NCBI GenBank assembly: GCA_020725555.1
Contig: DYEU01000021.1
Span: forward strand, 91,403 to 155,402
Direction of reading: 5' to 3'
Source of the DNA: Desulfatibacillum sp.
GTDB lineage: Bacteria > Desulfobacterota > Desulfobacteria > Desulfobacterales > SpSt-501
Length of the DNA stretch: 64,000 bases
Shown here: in pieces, positions 1 through 14,564 of the stretch
Numbering within the stretch: the stretch's first letter is position 1
Layout of the letters: each line of letters opens with the position of its first letter
Notes under the pieces: model-generated
Databases searched by the model: none
What the model was told of the DNA's origin: nothing
What the model saw: the letters and a program-made list of their open reading frames with translations, nothing else
Made by a program: the position numbers and the translations under genes

Positions 1-495
1 GGGGTCGAGCCCCGAGGTGGGCTCGTCGAGGACCAGGATCTCGGGGTCGCCCAGCATGACCGCGGCCAGTCCCACGCGCTGCTTGTAGCCCTTGGAGATC
101 TCGGCGATCGGCAGGTGCATCACCTCGCGGATGCCGCAGAGGGCGGCCGCCTCCTCGATCCGCCGCAGCCGCTCGCCGGGGGCGATGCCGCGCAGGTCGG
201 CGGTGAAGGCGAGGAAATCGAAGACGAGCATCTCGGGGTAGAGCGGGGCCGACTCCGGCAGGTAGCCCGTGATCTTTTTGACTTCCAGCGGGTTCGCCGC
301 GGTGGTATAGTCCCCGACCCGGATCCGTCCGGAGGTCGGCGCGAGAAAACCGGTCAGCATGCGCAGGGTGGTCGTCTTGCCCGCCCCGTTGGGGCCGAGC
401 AGCCCGAGGATCTCCCCGCGGCGCACCTCGAAGGAGATGCCGTCCACCGCCCGGACGGACCCGAAGGTTTTGGTCAGCTCTTCGACCCGGATCAT
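1..495 (-). CDS. ABC transporter ATP-binding protein (partial, runs off the window start)
   Basis: Minus-strand translation from ATG at 495 reads MIRVEELTKTFGSVRAVDGISFEVRRGEILGLLGPNGAGKTTTLRMLTG with Walker A; ...LVLDEPTSGLDP near the window edge. Confidence 0.9.
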   Translation of the reverse strand, partial: MIRVEELTKTFGSVRAVDGISFEVRRGEILGLLGPNGAGKTTTLRMLTGFLAPTSGRIRVGDYTTAANPLEVKKITGYLPESAPLYPEMLVFDFLAFTADLRGIAPGERLRRIEEAAALCGIREVMHLPIAEISKGYKQRVGLAAVMLGDPEILVLDEPTSGLDP

Positions 496-609
496 GCACG
501 CGCTCCCTGGTTGCCGGCGTATCGGAATCACGTCTCTTAGGAAAAGGACCCCCATCTGTCAAGGCGGGGCCGCCTGCGGCCCGTGCCGTGACCCCGGAGG
601 CTCGACCCC

Positions 610-2049
610 ATGAACGGCTCCGGCCTGCGCCCCCTCGTCTGCCTGGGCGCCGCCCTCGCCTTCTCTCTGGCCGCGGTTTCCGCCGCCGCTTCCCCGCCCG
701 CCGAGATCCCCCTGATCCCCGCCGGCTTCAGCCGGCTTGTCGAAGCCGTGGGTCCGGCGGTCGTCAACATCCGCGCCGAAAAAACCCTCCGCGGCGGGGG
801 GCCGGGCCTGCGCCACTTCCCGCGCGAGCCCGGGGAAGAGGACAACCCCCTGCAGGAGTTTTTCGAGCGCTTCTTCGGCGAGGAGGCGCAGCGCGAGTTC
901 CGGCAGCCGAGCCTGGGCTCGGGCTTTCTCATCGACCCGCAGGGCCATGTCGTCACCAACCACCACGTGATCGAGGATGCCGACCGCATCCGGGTGAAGC
1001 TCGGCGACAACGAGGAGTACGACGCCGCCGTGGTCGGCCGGGACCCCAGCACGGATCTCGCGCTCCTGCGGATCCAGGGGGCGAAGCGGGAGTTCCCCGT
1101 CGTCCGCCTGGGGGACTCCCAGCAGCTCAAGGTGGGCGACTGGGTGGTCGCCATCGGCAGCCCCTTCGGCCTCGAGCGCACGGTGACCGCGGGGATCGTG
1201 AGCGCCAAGGGCCGCGTAATCGGCTCCGGGCCCTACGACGACTTCATCCAGACCGACGCCTCCATCAATCCCGGAAACAGCGGCGGGCCGCTGCTCAACC
1301 TGAAAGGCGAGGTGGTGGGGATCAACACCGCGATCGTCGCCGGCGGGCAGGGCATCGGTTTTGCGATCCCCGTCAACCTGGCCAAGGGGATCATCGCCCA
1401 GCTCAAGACCGGGGGCGCGGTCACGCGCGGCTGGCTCGGGGTCGCCATCCAGGACCTCACCCCCGAGATGGCCGAGTACTACGGGATCGCGCCCGGCAAG
1501 GGGGTCTTCGTCTCCGAGGTCTTCCCCGGCGACCCGGCCGACCAGGCGGGGATCCGGCCCCGGGACATCCTCGTCGCGGTGAACGGGCGGAAGGTGGAGA
1601 CGAGCCGCCAGCTGACGAGCCTCGTGGCCGAGATCCCCGTCGGCCGGGAGGCGAAGGTCCAGGTGTTGCGCGAGGGCAAACCCCTCACTTTCACGGTGAA
1701 GGTCGCCCGGCGCGACGAGGGGCGCCTTGCCGCGCGGGGGGAGGAACCCGCCGGGGGGCGGCGCGAGGAGACGCTCGGGATGCGGGTGGCCGAGCTCACC
1801 CCGGAGGCGGCGCGGCGCCTGCCGCTGCGCGAGGCCGCCGGGGTGCTGGTCCTGGAGGTCACGTACGGAAGCCGCGCCGGCCAGGCCGGGCTGCGCGCCG
1901 GGGACGTGATCCGCGAGGTCAACCGCCGCGCCGTGGCCACGGTCGGCGACTTCGAGCAGGCGCTCGCCCGCATTCCCCCGGGGGAGGCGGTCCGGTTTTT
2001 CCTCTGGCGCCGGGGCGCGGGCTATCTGGTCATCAAGCTTGTCAAGTGA
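610..2049 (+). CDS. Do/HtrA-family periplasmic serine protease with PDZ domains
   Basis: Signal peptide; NHHVIED (His), DPSTDLALLRI (Asp), NPGNSGGPLLN (Ser); two PDZ-like regions. Confidence 0.95.
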   Translation: MNGSGLRPLVCLGAALAFSLAAVSAAASPPAEIPLIPAGFSRLVEAVGPAVVNIRAEKTLRGGGPGLRHFPREPGEEDNPLQEFFERFFGEEAQREFRQPSLGSGFLIDPQGHVVTNHHVIEDADRIRVKLGDNEEYDAAVVGRDPSTDLALLRIQGAKREFPVVRLGDSQQLKVGDWVVAIGSPFGLERTVTAGIVSAKGRVIGSGPYDDFIQTDASINPGNSGGPLLNLKGEVVGINTAIVAGGQGIGFAIPVNLAKGIIAQLKTGGAVTRGWLGVAIQDLTPEMAEYYGIAPGKGVFVSEVFPGDPADQAGIRPRDILVAVNGRKVETSRQLTSLVAEIPVGREAKVQVLREGKPLTFTVKVARRDEGRLAARGEEPAGGRREETLGMRVAELTPEAARRLPLREAAGVLVLEVTYGSRAGQAGLRAGDVIREVNRRAVATVGDFEQALARIPPGEAVRFFLWRRGAGYLVIKLVK

Positions 2050-2058
2050 CCCCCGGCC

Positions 2059-2370
2059 TCAATCGGAGACGATGCGGCCGATGTCGGGGAGGCTGGCGGG
2101 GTCGCCGCGGCGCATGACGCGGCTTTCCCCGTCGCGTGCCGTCACGTTCTCGTAGACCCCGTCGTCGCGGCGGACGAGTTTGGTGAAGCCGAGGTCCCGC
2201 AGCTCCGCGTTCGTCTTCGGTGCCCGGACGAAGCTCCGCGAGATGCGCTTGACAACCGGCGCGCCGCACTGCGGGCAGCGCTCGAGCGGCGGGTCCGCAA
2301 GCGACCGCCGCTCCTCGAAGACCGCCCCGCGGCTGCAGGCGGGGCCCACGTGTTCGTACTCGTAGATCGG
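2059..2370 (-). CDS. FmdB-family zinc-ribbon protein
   Basis: VPIYEYEHVGPAC...ERCPQCGAPVVKRIS; GTG start preferred over the upstream ATG of the longer ORF. Confidence 0.75.
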   Translation of the reverse strand, partial: PIYEYEHVGPACSRGAVFEERRSLADPPLERCPQCGAPVVKRISRSFVRAPKTNAELRDLGFTKLVRRDDGVYENVTARDGESRVMRRGDPASLPDIGRIVSD

Positions 2371-2653
2371 CACGGCGCTCTGCCTCCCGGACGGGGCGGG
2401 TGCCCCGGGGTTCACCCCCCCGGCCCGACCCGGCCCGGGGGGGGCGCGGTGTTCTCCGCGAGCCTACACATCGCATTATACCGCCTTCGGCCTCCGGCGG
2501 CAAATTCCGCCCGCGGCGCTCGCCCCCCTCAAGAAATCCCCCAAGCGGTCGATAGCCTAATCAACACACCCCCGCGCCGCGAGCCGGCGCGGCCCGGCGG
2601 GCGCCCGGTTCTCGCACGGCGCCCGTCTTTTGCAGGAGGCGGGACCCCGGCCC

Positions 2654-5071
2654 ATGGCGAAAGAGTCTGCGGCGACACCCTCTTGCGACTTCGAGCTCCG
2701 GCTCAAGGAGGCGGAGACCTGCTACGCGATGGGGATGCTCGAAGAGGCGCTCCAGCTTTATCGGGCGCTCTCCACGCCGGGAAACGGCGGCCCGCCGGCC
2801 GGGAAGGCGGCCGAGCTTGCGGTCCGCATCGCCGAGCTCGAGCGCGAGCTTCGCGAGGTGCAGGAAAAGGACCGCTCCGGGCTCTCGGCCGAGGAGATCC
2901 GTCTTTTCAAGAAAACGCTCGCCGCCCAAAGCGACATTCCCGCCCTTCTGGACGGCGCGGCCGCGCTCAAGGAGCTCGGCCTCTATGAGGAGGCCGCCGC
3001 CGAGTACGAAAAGATCCTCGCCCTGGACCCGGCCGCGCTTGATTTTTCCAAGTCCGACTGCTCCCCCGGCCGCCTGGCCTGCGATGTGCTGGCCTGCGAG
3101 CTTGAGTCGCGCGACGGGCCCCGCATCCTCGGGAAGGCGGCCCGGGTGATCGAGCGCCTCCGCCTGCAGGGGCCCGAAGCGGCCGCGGTCCGCGGCTGGC
3201 TCGCCCGCGAGCTCGAGCGCCGCGAACTCCTCGATGCGGCCCTCGAGGCCTACCGCGAGGCTGTCGAGCTCGACCCCGGCAACGCCGAGCTCACCGGCCG
3301 CCTGAACGCGCTGCGCGGCAAGCTCTGCGGCGGCTCACGCTACGACTACCTGCTCCGCAACCGGCTGGTCACCACCCAGCAGCTCCAAGAGGCGCTTGCG
3401 ATCGCCCGCAAGATCAACAAGAGCGTCGAGCACGTCCTCGTCGACCGCTTCAAGGTCGACCTCCAGGAAGTGGGCCGCTCGCTTTCGCTCTACTACGGCT
3501 GCCCCTTCCGGGTCTTCGACCCCGAGGTGCCCGTCCCCTACGAGCTGATCGCCAACCTCAAGAAATCCTTTCTCCTCTACTACGTCTGGGTGCCGCTGCG
3601 CTGGGACAAGAGCGGCATCGAGATCCTGGTCGACGACCCCAAGGACCTGCGCAAGACCGACCACATCCGCGCCCTCATGGGCAACCAGAAGATCTCGATC
3701 TCGGTGGCGATCAAGGAGGACGTCGAGAACTACATCCGCCATTTCTTCGACCCCCGGGCGGAGCGGGCCGCCGAGGCCCCGGCGGCCGACGACCTGGATG
3801 CCCTCATCCCGGACGTGAGCTTCGAGGAGGAGGACGACCAGCTCGACGACCGGCCCGCCCTCGACGAGTCCTCGAGCCAGGTCGTCAAGTTCGTCGACCA
3901 GGTGCTGGTCAGCGCCTTCCGCAACAACGCCTCCGACATCCACATCGAACCCTCGGTGATCACGCGCAAGACCACCATCCGCTTCCGCACCGACGGCGTC
4001 TGCCACGAGTACCTCCAGGTGCCCAACGCCATGGCCCCGGCGATCCTCTCGCGGCTCAAGATCATGGCCGAGCTCGACATCGCCGAGAAGCGGCTCCCCC
4101 AGGACGGCAAGATCAAGATGCGTCGCAAGGGGATCCCGGAGTTCGAGCTGCGCCTGTCGACGATGCCCACGGCCGGCCGCTTCGAGGACGCGGTGCTGCG
4201 CATCCTGACCCGCACGAGCTCGCTCAAGCTCGAGGAGATCGGCTTAAACGAGCGCAACCTCGCCGTCCTGAAAAAGCTCATCGCCCGGCCCTACGGCATG
4301 TTCCTCTGCGTCGGCCCGACCGGCTCGGGCAAAACCACGACGCTGCACGCCATCCTGGGGCACATCAACCACCCCGGGGTGAAGATCTGGACGGCCGAGG
4401 ACCCGGTCGAGATCACCCAGCCCGGCCTGCGCCAGGTGCAGGTGCGGCCGAAAATCGGGCTCGATTTCGCCCGCGTGATGCGCGGGTTCCTGCGGCTCGA
4501 CCCGGACATCATCATGATCGGCGAGATGCGCGACCAGGAGACGGCGACGATCGCCCTGCAGGCGGCCCTGACCGGGCATCTCGTGCTGTCGACCCTGCAC
4601 ACGAACAACGCCCCGGAGACCCTGACGCGGCTGCTCGACATGGGGATGAACGCGCTCAACATCTCCGATGCCTTCCTCGGGGTCCTCGGCCAGCGGCTCG
4701 TCCGCCGCCTCTGCCCCCACTGCATCGAGAGCTACCCGCCCTCGGCGCAGGAATTCGAGGACCTGCGGGAGGACTACGGCGCCGAGCGCTTCGACGCCGC
4801 GGGCTGGGTCTACGGGCCGGAGTTCCTTCTGCGGCGCGCGGCGGGCTGCGAAAAATGCAATGGTTCGGGTTACCGCGGCCGGATCGGCATCCACGAGCTC
4901 ATGGAGGCGACCGCGGCGGTGAAGCTCTTGATCAAGAAAAACGCGACCTCCTACGAGCTCGCCCGCCAGGCGGCCGCCGACGGCATGACCACCCTCAAGC
5001 AGGACGGCATCCAAAAGACGATCGCCGGCATCACCACGGTGCGCGAGGTGCGCCGCGTCTGCGTGGAGTGA
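2654..5071 (+). CDS. GspE/PilB-type secretion/pilus assembly ATPase with N-terminal TPR-like region
   Basis: GPTGSGKTTTLHAIL Walker A, Asp/His boxes, C-terminal CxxC...CxxC metal site (LCPHC, CEKCNGSGY); ribosome-binding site before ATG 2654. Confidence 0.9.
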   Translation: MAKESAATPSCDFELRLKEAETCYAMGMLEEALQLYRALSTPGNGGPPAGKAAELAVRIAELERELREVQEKDRSGLSAEEIRLFKKTLAAQSDIPALLDGAAALKELGLYEEAAAEYEKILALDPAALDFSKSDCSPGRLACDVLACELESRDGPRILGKAARVIERLRLQGPEAAAVRGWLARELERRELLDAALEAYREAVELDPGNAELTGRLNALRGKLCGGSRYDYLLRNRLVTTQQLQEALAIARKINKSVEHVLVDRFKVDLQEVGRSLSLYYGCPFRVFDPEVPVPYELIANLKKSFLLYYVWVPLRWDKSGIEILVDDPKDLRKTDHIRALMGNQKISISVAIKEDVENYIRHFFDPRAERAAEAPAADDLDALIPDVSFEEEDDQLDDRPALDESSSQVVKFVDQVLVSAFRNNASDIHIEPSVITRKTTIRFRTDGVCHEYLQVPNAMAPAILSRLKIMAELDIAEKRLPQDGKIKMRRKGIPEFELRLSTMPTAGRFEDAVLRILTRTSSLKLEEIGLNERNLAVLKKLIARPYGMFLCVGPTGSGKTTTLHAILGHINHPGVKIWTAEDPVEITQPGLRQVQVRPKIGLDFARVMRGFLRLDPDIIMIGEMRDQETATIALQAALTGHLVLSTLHTNNAPETLTRLLDMGMNALNISDAFLGVLGQRLVRRLCPHCIESYPPSAQEFEDLREDYGAERFDAAGWVYGPEFLLRRAAGCEKCNGSGYRGRIGIHELMEATAAVKLLIKKNATSYELARQAAADGMTTLKQDGIQKTIAGITTVREVRRVCVE

Positions 5072-5093
5072 CGGCGGCCGGGGAGGGGATAGG

Positions 5094-5888
5094 ATGGAAC
5101 GCAAGGCCCTCGTCGTGGACAGCGATGTCTTCTTCGTGGAGTTCCTGGCCGGATTGCTCGAGCGCCGCGGCTACCATGTCGCGCGGGCCTACGACGGGAA
5201 ACAGGGGATCGCCGGGCTGGATGCGGGGCCCTACGACGTCCTCTTCGCCGATCTCGTCATGCCCAAGGTCGAGGGCCGCCGGGTTTTCGAGGCGGCCAGG
5301 CGGCGCTTCAACGGCCGCTGCTGCCCCCTGGTGGCGGTCTCGGGCACGGTGATCGAGCAGATGGACGAGCTCGACACCCTCGGCGCCGACTTCTACATCG
5401 CCAAGGGGCCGCTCGACAAGCTCGAGCATCGGCTCCACGAGTTCCTCGACCGCCTGGAGCGGCTTCCCTGCCCGGCGCCGGGTGCCGGCAAGCAGATCCT
5501 GCAGACGGGCGGGGTCTTCCCGCGGCGCGACGCACTCGAGCTGCTCGAGTCGCTCGAGTTCCACAAGGCCGTCCTTGACGCCCTTCCCGCCGGGGTGGTC
5601 GTCCTCGACCGCGACACGCGCCTGCTGAACGCGAACCCCGCCGCCTTGGCCCTCCTCGGCCGGCCGCTGGTCGAGGTCCTCAACCGGCCGGTGATCGAGT
5701 TCTTTCCCTCGGCGCAGGCGGCGGAGCTGATCGGGCTGCTCAAGGCGACGGCGCGCGACCCCGCGGGGCGGCCGCGCGTTCTCTTCTCCGGCATGGGCGG
5801 CCTGACCGTGCGCGCGGTCGTCTCGCCCCTTCGCACCCCGCGCGAGCCCTCCGGCTGGGTGATCGCCCTCGAGGGCGCCGCGGCCTGA
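5094..5888 (+). CDS. Response regulator receiver domain plus PAS domain protein
   Basis: REC core ALVVDSD...VLFADLVMPKVEG...; PAS-like VLDALPAGVVVLDRDTRLLNANPAALALLGR. Confidence 0.8.
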   Translation: MERKALVVDSDVFFVEFLAGLLERRGYHVARAYDGKQGIAGLDAGPYDVLFADLVMPKVEGRRVFEAARRRFNGRCCPLVAVSGTVIEQMDELDTLGADFYIAKGPLDKLEHRLHEFLDRLERLPCPAPGAGKQILQTGGVFPRRDALELLESLEFHKAVLDALPAGVVVLDRDTRLLNANPAALALLGRPLVEVLNRPVIEFFPSAQAAELIGLLKATARDPAGRPRVLFSGMGGLTVRAVVSPLRTPREPSGWVIALEGAAA

Positions 5889-5962
5889 AGCGCTTGCGCT
5901 TCCCGGCCCGCTCTGCTAAGGATGCCACCCGAATCGACGATCCGGCAGGGAGGCCTTTTCTT

Positions 5963-7000
5963 ATGGTGCGCGTCGCCGTGGCGGGGGCGACCGGCTATGC
6001 CGGCGCCGAGCTGGTGCGACTTCTTTCGTCCCACCCCGAGGTGCGGCTGACGATCCTCACCTCGCGCCAATTCGCCGGCCGGCGCTTCACCGAGGCCTTC
6101 CCCGCGTTTGCCGGCCGGGTCGATCTTCTCTGCGAGGAAATCGACGAGGGCCGGCTGGCTTCCGAGGCCGACGTCGTCTTCACCGCGCTGCCGCACAAGA
6201 TGCCGATGAAGATCGCCCCGGCGCTCGTTGGCGCGGGGGTGCGCCTGATCGATCTCTCGGCCGATTTCCGCTTCCGCGATGCCGCCGTCTACGAGCGCAC
6301 CTACCAGCCGCACGCGGCCCCCGAGCTTCTCGCCCGGTCCGTCTACGGCCTCTCCGAGGTATACGCGGCCGAGATCGCGGCCGCGGCGATCGTGGGCAAC
6401 CCCGGCTGCTACCCGACGAGCGTTCTGTTGCCGCTCATCCCGCTGTTGCGCGAGGGGCTGATCGAGCCCGGGGGGCTCATCGCCGACTCCAAGTCCGGGG
6501 TGAGCGGAGCCGGTCGCTCGCCCTCGCTCCGGGTCCATTTCTGCGAGGTGGCCGAGTCCTTCAAGGCCTACAACGTCGCCGCCCACCGCCACGCCCCCGA
6601 AATGGAGGCGGTGCTCGCCCGCGAGGCGGGGGGGGGAGTGGGGTTGACCTTCGTCCCGCACCTCGTGCCGATGAGCCGCGGCATGCTCTCCACGATCTAC
6701 GCGCGGCCCGCCGCGGGGGTGGGCGCCACGCGGGTCCGCGACTGCCTCGAGGGCTTCTACCGCGGCCGGCCCTTCGTGCGCATCCGGCCGCCCGGGTTCA
6801 TCCCCGACACGCTCCATGTGCGCGGGACGAACGTCTGCGACATCGGCTTCGTGCTCGACGAGAGAAACCGGCGGCTGGTTCTCCTCTCGGCGATCGACAA
6901 CCTGGGCAAGGGCGCGGCCGGCCAGGCCGTGCAGAACCTGAACCTGATGTTCGGGTTCGCCGAAACCGCCGGGCTCGACGCCGTGCCCGCAGCGCTCTGA
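5963..7000 (+). CDS. argC: N-acetyl-gamma-glutamyl-phosphate reductase
   Basis: MVRVAVAGATGYAGAELVRLLSSHPEV...; catalytic NPGCYPTS. Confidence 0.95.
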   Translation: MVRVAVAGATGYAGAELVRLLSSHPEVRLTILTSRQFAGRRFTEAFPAFAGRVDLLCEEIDEGRLASEADVVFTALPHKMPMKIAPALVGAGVRLIDLSADFRFRDAAVYERTYQPHAAPELLARSVYGLSEVYAAEIAAAAIVGNPGCYPTSVLLPLIPLLREGLIEPGGLIADSKSGVSGAGRSPSLRVHFCEVAESFKAYNVAAHRHAPEMEAVLAREAGGGVGLTFVPHLVPMSRGMLSTIYARPAAGVGATRVRDCLEGFYRGRPFVRIRPPGFIPDTLHVRGTNVCDIGFVLDERNRRLVLLSAIDNLGKGAAGQAVQNLNLMFGFAETAGLDAVPAAL

Positions 7001-7075
7001 GGGGGAGCGCCGCGGGGCTCAAGGCCGCGCACCCGAGTTCCGCCTTACCAACCCAAGCATAAGGAGGGGGAAGCG

Positions 7076-7984
7076 ATGACCGCCAAGCTGATTCTGGGCA
7101 CCGAAATCCGGGAGACGATCCTGGAGGAGCTCGCCGCCGAGGTCCAGGCGATCAAGGCCAAGCACGGGGTCGTCCCCGGGCTCGTCACCATCCTGGTGGG
7201 TGAAAACCCCGCCTCGGTCTCCTACGTGACCCTCAAGATCAAGACCGCCCACCGCCTGGGTTTTAAAGAGATCCAGGACAACCAGCCCGTCGGCATCACC
7301 GAGCAGGAGCTCCTCGACCTGATCGACCGCTACAACCGCGACGACACGATCCACGGCATCCTGGTCCAGCTCCCCCTGCCCAAACACATCAACGAGAAAA
7401 AAGTCCTCAACGCCATCGACCCCGACAAGGACGTGGACGGCTTTCACCCGGTGAACGTCGGCCGCCTGATGATCGGGGGCTCCGAGGTCAGGTTCCCCCC
7501 CTGCACCCCGGCGGGCATCCAGGAGCTGATCGTGCGCGCGGGGGTGCCGACCGACGGCGCCGAGGTGGTCGTCGTGGGCCGCTCGAACATCGTCGGCAAG
7601 CCGATCGCCATGATGATGCTGCAGAAGGAGCGCGGGGCCAACGCGACGGTCACCGTGGTGCACACCGGGACGCGCGACATGGCCCTCCACTGCAAGCGCG
7701 CCGACATCCTCATCGTCGCCGCCGGCGTTCCCGGCCTGGTCAAGCCGGAGTGGATCAAGCCCGGCGCCTGCGTCATCGATGTCGGCGTGAACCGCGTGGG
7801 CGAAAAGGTGAGCGAGAAGACCGGCCAGAAGGTCCCCATCCTGAAGGGCGACGTCGACTTCGAGGCCGCCAAGGAAATCGCCGGCTGGATCACCCCGGTC
7901 CCCGGCGGGGTCGGCCCGATGACGATCACCATGCTGATGCGGAACACGCTGAGATCGCTCAAATTCAAACTCGGCATCGCCTGA
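7076..7984 (+). CDS. folD: Bifunctional methylenetetrahydrofolate dehydrogenase/cyclohydrolase
   Basis: SYVTLKIKTA active-site region, VVVGRSNIVGKPIAMMML, PVPGGVGPMT. Confidence 0.97.
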   Translation: MTAKLILGTEIRETILEELAAEVQAIKAKHGVVPGLVTILVGENPASVSYVTLKIKTAHRLGFKEIQDNQPVGITEQELLDLIDRYNRDDTIHGILVQLPLPKHINEKKVLNAIDPDKDVDGFHPVNVGRLMIGGSEVRFPPCTPAGIQELIVRAGVPTDGAEVVVVGRSNIVGKPIAMMMLQKERGANATVTVVHTGTRDMALHCKRADILIVAAGVPGLVKPEWIKPGACVIDVGVNRVGEKVSEKTGQKVPILKGDVDFEAAKEIAGWITPVPGGVGPMTITMLMRNTLRSLKFKLGIA

Positions 7985-7991
7985 GGTGCGA

Positions 7992-8028
7992 CCCGGCCCG
8001 GGCCTTGACAGGGGCGGGCCGGGCTTTC
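7992..8028 (+). terminator. Candidate intrinsic terminator of folD
   Basis: Perfect 9-bp inverted repeat CCCGGCCCG (7992-8000) / CGGGCCGGG (8015-8023) followed by CTTTCT. Confidence 0.5.
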
Positions 8029-8060
8029 TATAGACAACGGATCCGTCCCCCGGGGAGGAG

Positions 8061-8088
8061 CCCCTTCCTCGGGAGGGGAGGGGTTTTT
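8061..8088 (+). terminator. Second terminator-like hairpin with T5 (terminator or attenuator)
   Basis: CCCCTTCC-loop-GGGAGGGG (one G-T pair), then TTTTT. Confidence 0.45.
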
Positions 8089-8239
8089 AGGGCAACGGGG
8101 GTCTTCCGGGCGCAAACGGCGGGCCCGGGGCTTCCACCGGAGTCATCCCCAAAGGGTGCTCCATGTGCTGGCGCGGCCGTGAGCGGCCGCCGGCGGAACA
8201 AGGTTTCCGCCGACGGGAACCCGAAGGAGGCGACGCACC

Positions 8240-9190
8240 ATGCGCAGGAGAATCTCCTTGGTCGTCCTGACGAACTCCGGGGCGCCGGCGCGCCAGTTCT
8301 GCGCCTCCCGCAACGCCCTGAGGGCGATTCTCGTTGCCGCGGCCGTGCTGTTCTGCCTTTCCGCCTGGGCGGCCTGGGACTACGCGCGGCTCAAGCGCGG
8401 CGCCGTCCTTTCCGGAGAACGCGAGCGCGAGCTCATCGAGCGCCTCTCCGCCCGCGAGCGGGAAATCGAGCTCCAGCGCGCCCTGATCGGGGATTTCGCC
8501 GGGGAGATCAACCGGCTGAAAGAGCGCATCCTCGGCTTGAACGAATTCGAGAAAAAAATCCGCCTCATGGCCGATCTCGACCGCCGCCCCGACGCCGGGC
8601 AGCTCTTCGGCGTGGGCGGCGCCGTGCCCCGGGACCTCGAGCCGAGAATCGCCCTCGGCGAGGGGAAATCGAGTCTGCTGCGCGAGATGAAAACCCAGGT
8701 CGAGCAGCTCGCGGCCGCGGCCGCCGGCCAGCAGGCCGGCTTCCAGGAGGTGATCGCGCACCTCGAGCAGCAGCGCTCCGTCCTCGCCGCCACCCCCACC
8801 ATCCGGCCGGTCGACCCCTTCGCCGAGCAGTTCGTCTCCTCGCGCTTCGAGCACCGCGTCAACCCCTTCACCAACGTGCGCGAGTTCCACCGCGGCATCG
8901 ACATCTCCGCCCGCGAGGGGACCCCGATCCACGCGACCGCGGCCGGGGTGGTGACCTTCGCCGGGGTGAAGGGCCTGCTCGGCAAGACGATCGTCATCGA
9001 TCACGGCCACGGCCTGACGACGACCTACGGCCATTGCAGCCGCCTGCTCAAGCAGGCCGGGGACCGCGTCAACCGCTGGGACGTGATCGCCCTGGTCGGA
9101 AGCTCCGGGACGAGCACCGGCCCGCACGTCCACTACGAGGTCGCCCTCCACGGAGTGCCCGTCAACCCCGAGCGATACTTCCTCAATTGA
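8240..9190 (+). CDS. M23-family peptidoglycan endopeptidase with coiled-coil region
   Basis: HRGIDIS and GPHVHYEV metal/active-site motifs; N-terminal TM segment. Confidence 0.93.
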   Translation: MRRRISLVVLTNSGAPARQFCASRNALRAILVAAAVLFCLSAWAAWDYARLKRGAVLSGERERELIERLSAREREIELQRALIGDFAGEINRLKERILGLNEFEKKIRLMADLDRRPDAGQLFGVGGAVPRDLEPRIALGEGKSSLLREMKTQVEQLAAAAAGQQAGFQEVIAHLEQQRSVLAATPTIRPVDPFAEQFVSSRFEHRVNPFTNVREFHRGIDISAREGTPIHATAAGVVTFAGVKGLLGKTIVIDHGHGLTTTYGHCSRLLKQAGDRVNRWDVIALVGSSGTSTGPHVHYEVALHGVPVNPERYFLN

Positions 9191-9328
9191 GCCGCCGCGG
9201 CCGGCCGGCCGCCGGGCGTCCCATGCGCCGCCGGCGGGCGGGGTGTGCAAAAGCGTTTTGAGGCGGCCGCCCGTTCTGGTATAATTCTTCCCGAATGGGC
9301 CCTGCCCCGGAAAGGATTCGCAACGCCC

Positions 9329-11854
<2,526 letters not shown>

Positions 11855-11906
11855 CCCCGCCGGGGCCTCACTTTACAAAATCCGCAGCCGGTGCTTATAC
11901 ATTGCC

Positions 11907-12221
11907 ATGAGCGACAAGACCCCCCAGTTCGAATCCGAGGTCGAGGCCGGGCGGGAGGTCACCCTCGAGGAGCCGCCGCTCTACAAGGTCCTTCTGCACA
12001 ACGACGACTACACCACCATGGACTTCGTGGTCGAGATCCTGCGGACCGTCTTTCACAAGTCCAACGAGGAGGCGGTGCGCATCATGTTGAACGTCCATCA
12101 CCAGGGGATCGGCCTCTGCGGGCTCTACCCGCGGGAGATCGCCGAGACCAAGGTGGATCTCGTCGAGCGCCTGGCCCGCGAACGCGGGTTTCCTCTCAAA
12201 TGCAGCATGGAGAGGGAGTAG
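11907..12221 (+). CDS. clpS: ATP-dependent Clp protease adaptor ClpS
   Basis: LLHNDDYTTMDFVVEIL core motif; directly upstream of clpA. Confidence 0.95.
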   Translation: MSDKTPQFESEVEAGREVTLEEPPLYKVLLHNDDYTTMDFVVEILRTVFHKSNEEAVRIMLNVHHQGIGLCGLYPREIAETKVDLVERLARERGFPLKCSMERE

Positions 12222-12225
12222 GGGT

Positions 12226-14490
<2,265 letters not shown>

Positions 14491-14564
14491 GCGGGGCCTT
14501 CCGGCCGGGGAGGGCGCGTTGCGGATGCCGCCCCGCCCCCGGCCGCGCGGTTGCGCCGCGACCC

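Noticed and set aside
588-2117. 509-aa Arg/Pro/Gly-rich plus-strand ORF overlapping the HtrA gene
   Set aside because: Alternative-frame artefact of high GC; HtrA frame has clear protease motifs.
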